Source: Desulfobulbaceae bacterium (GTDB lineage: Bacteria > Desulfobacterota > Desulfobulbia > Desulfobulbales > Desulfocapsaceae). Taken from it: a DNA stretch of 64,000 nt. A program made the position numbers and the translations under genes. The stretch is taken from assembly GCA_024640625.1 (NCBI GenBank), contig JAHEER010000011.1, forward strand, positions 1-64,000. Reading direction: 5' to 3'. Within the stretch, counting starts at the first letter, position 1; each line of letters begins with the position of its first letter. Positions 63,300-64,000 of the stretch are shown here, one piece after another. The notes under the pieces were generated by a model. That model had not been told where the DNA came from. It ran no database searches and was given only the letters and a program-made list of their open reading frames with translations.

Positions 63300-64000
63300 T
63301 CAGCTGCACTCGGTCATCTGCGCACAGAAGCGCTCCATTTCCTCGCGCTCCGGTTCAACACCAAGGCCCGGAGTCGTCGGCACCCTGATACTGCCCTTGG
63401 CAAACTCCAACTTTTGTCGGAAAATCTGCTCGCGCATGGGATTGTCTGAACGGTCCGTTTCCAGGAGCGGAGGCTGCACTTCGGCCCGGCCTGGTTCAAC
63501 GTAGGCCGATGCCAGAAAATGGGCGGCGCAGGCCAGGTTGAGCATCGTCCCCCAGGCGTGGGGTATCACGTTGATACCCAGGGAAGATGCAAGCGCTCGA
63601 ATTTTCAGGGCCTCCGTCGGTCCGCCGCAATAGGCCAGGTCAGGCTGGGCGATCTGCACCCCTCCTGTGCCGAGCAGGTCCTGGAATCCCCATCTGGTCT
63701 GTTCGCACTCGCCGGCGGCAATGGCAATATCAATTTTGTCTGAGAGCTGACGAAATGAGCCGCTCCGGGCAGGTGAAAGAGGTTCTTCGAACCACTTGTA
63801 GCCTCTATCGTCCAGCAATCTGCCAATTTCGATGGCCTCGGACAGGTCGTAGGCGTGGTTGGAGTCTGCCATCAGCCTGGTGTCGGGGAAGGTGCGGCGC
63901 ATGAGGTCGATGAGGTGCCTGTCAAAGGTCATATTCTTGCCGATTTTTATCTTCAGGGCAGAAAAGCCCTGATCCACATATCCCTGAGCTTCGTTGACAA
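63300..64000 (-). CDS. Enolase-superfamily (mandelate racemase/muconate lactonizing) enzyme, C-terminal part
   Basis: The frame runs off the right edge, so only about 233 C-terminal residues are seen. Catalytic base pair K-x-K in ALKIKIGKN, metal ligands in MADSNHAYDL, WFEEPLSPA and AAGECEQT, then NVIPHAWGT with the C-terminal catalytic His. These are the hallmarks of MR/MLE enzymes that abstract the proton next to a carboxylate. Substrate cannot be told from this part. Confidence 0.88.
   Translation of the reverse strand, partial: VNEAQGYVDQGFSALKIKIGKNMTFDRHLIDLMRRTFPDTRLMADSNHAYDLSEAIEIGRLLDDRGYKWFEEPLSPARSGSFRQLSDKIDIAIAAGECEQTRWGFQDLLGTGGVQIAQPDLAYCGGPTEALKIRALASSLGINVIPHAWGTMLNLACAAHFLASAYVEPGRAEVQPPLLETDRSDNPMREQIFRQKLEFAKGSIRVPTTPGLGVEPEREEMERFCAQMTECS

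Overview
The window is a stretch of bacterial chromosome, most likely from an anaerobic, probably marine or sediment deltaproteobacterium (Desulfobacterota). That placement is an inference. It rests on an in-frame UGA (selenocysteine) gene, the selenium-linked genes ygeY and ygeW, a TRAP transporter, a PdsR/PdsS two-component pair of the marine dedicated sortase type, and an exosortase with a PEP-CTERM target. No rRNA, tRNA, CRISPR array or complete insertion sequence was seen.

Layout. 0-6 kb: an IS110 transposase tail, small exported or membrane proteins, a DJ-1-like protein without the usual cysteine, and a zinc alcohol dehydrogenase. 6.4-12.4 kb: a tripartite RND efflux operon (adaptor, pump, TolC-like). 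13-18 kb: metabolic and housekeeping genes (MBL hydrolase, GalT-like, SlyD-like, CAAX protease, M28 peptidase). 18.1-24 kb: an exosortase and its probable VIT/vWA PEP-CTERM substrate, divergent from a PdsR/PdsS pair. 24-25.8 kb: murI and an EEP-family phosphatase/nuclease.

26.4-41.7 kb is the main accessory region. YgeY-like hydrolase and carbamate kinase (26.4-28.6) and two fold-type-II PLP enzymes plus the knotted transcarbamylase YgeW (37.6-41.5) look like one GC-richer pathway. They are separated by an AT-richer block (28.7-37.5) with AllE, an ATCase-like carbamoyltransferase, a frameshifted second carbamate kinase, AllA, a deleted allantoinase (PuuE) remnant, a GntR repressor, an asnS fragment and a complete TRAP transporter. 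This block looks like an imported and partly decayed ureide (purine nitrogen) catabolic island. Repeats of the type TTGTTKACAAT lie before allE, before the GntR gene and before the TRAP genes, suggesting common control. The opposite strand at 41.7-45.5 kb carries DUF2784, a SagB-type oxidoreductase, a cyclic-2,3-DPG-synthetase-like GTPase and ornithine aminotransferase. An SDR-type threonine dehydrogenase and a 2-amino-3-ketobutyrate CoA ligase follow at 46-48 kb.

48-64 kb: polyphosphate kinase, N-formylglutamate amidohydrolase family, aldo/keto reductase, VOC and monooxygenase proteins, an exported DsrE-like protein, a rubrerythrin-like protein, several small exported proteins, a previously unmarked selenoprotein (peroxiredoxin-like, U45-x-x-C48) with a SECIS-like hairpin, the amt-glnK ammonium operon, two related tiny proteins, and the end of an enolase-superfamily gene cut by the window edge.

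A repeat of about 120 bp with imperfect inverted ends occurs three times between genes (12.7, 16.9 and 52.8 kb). The best leads for new biology are the exosortase joined to the sortase-type two-component system, the selenoprotein, and the ureide/carbamoyl-phosphate region with its broken genes.
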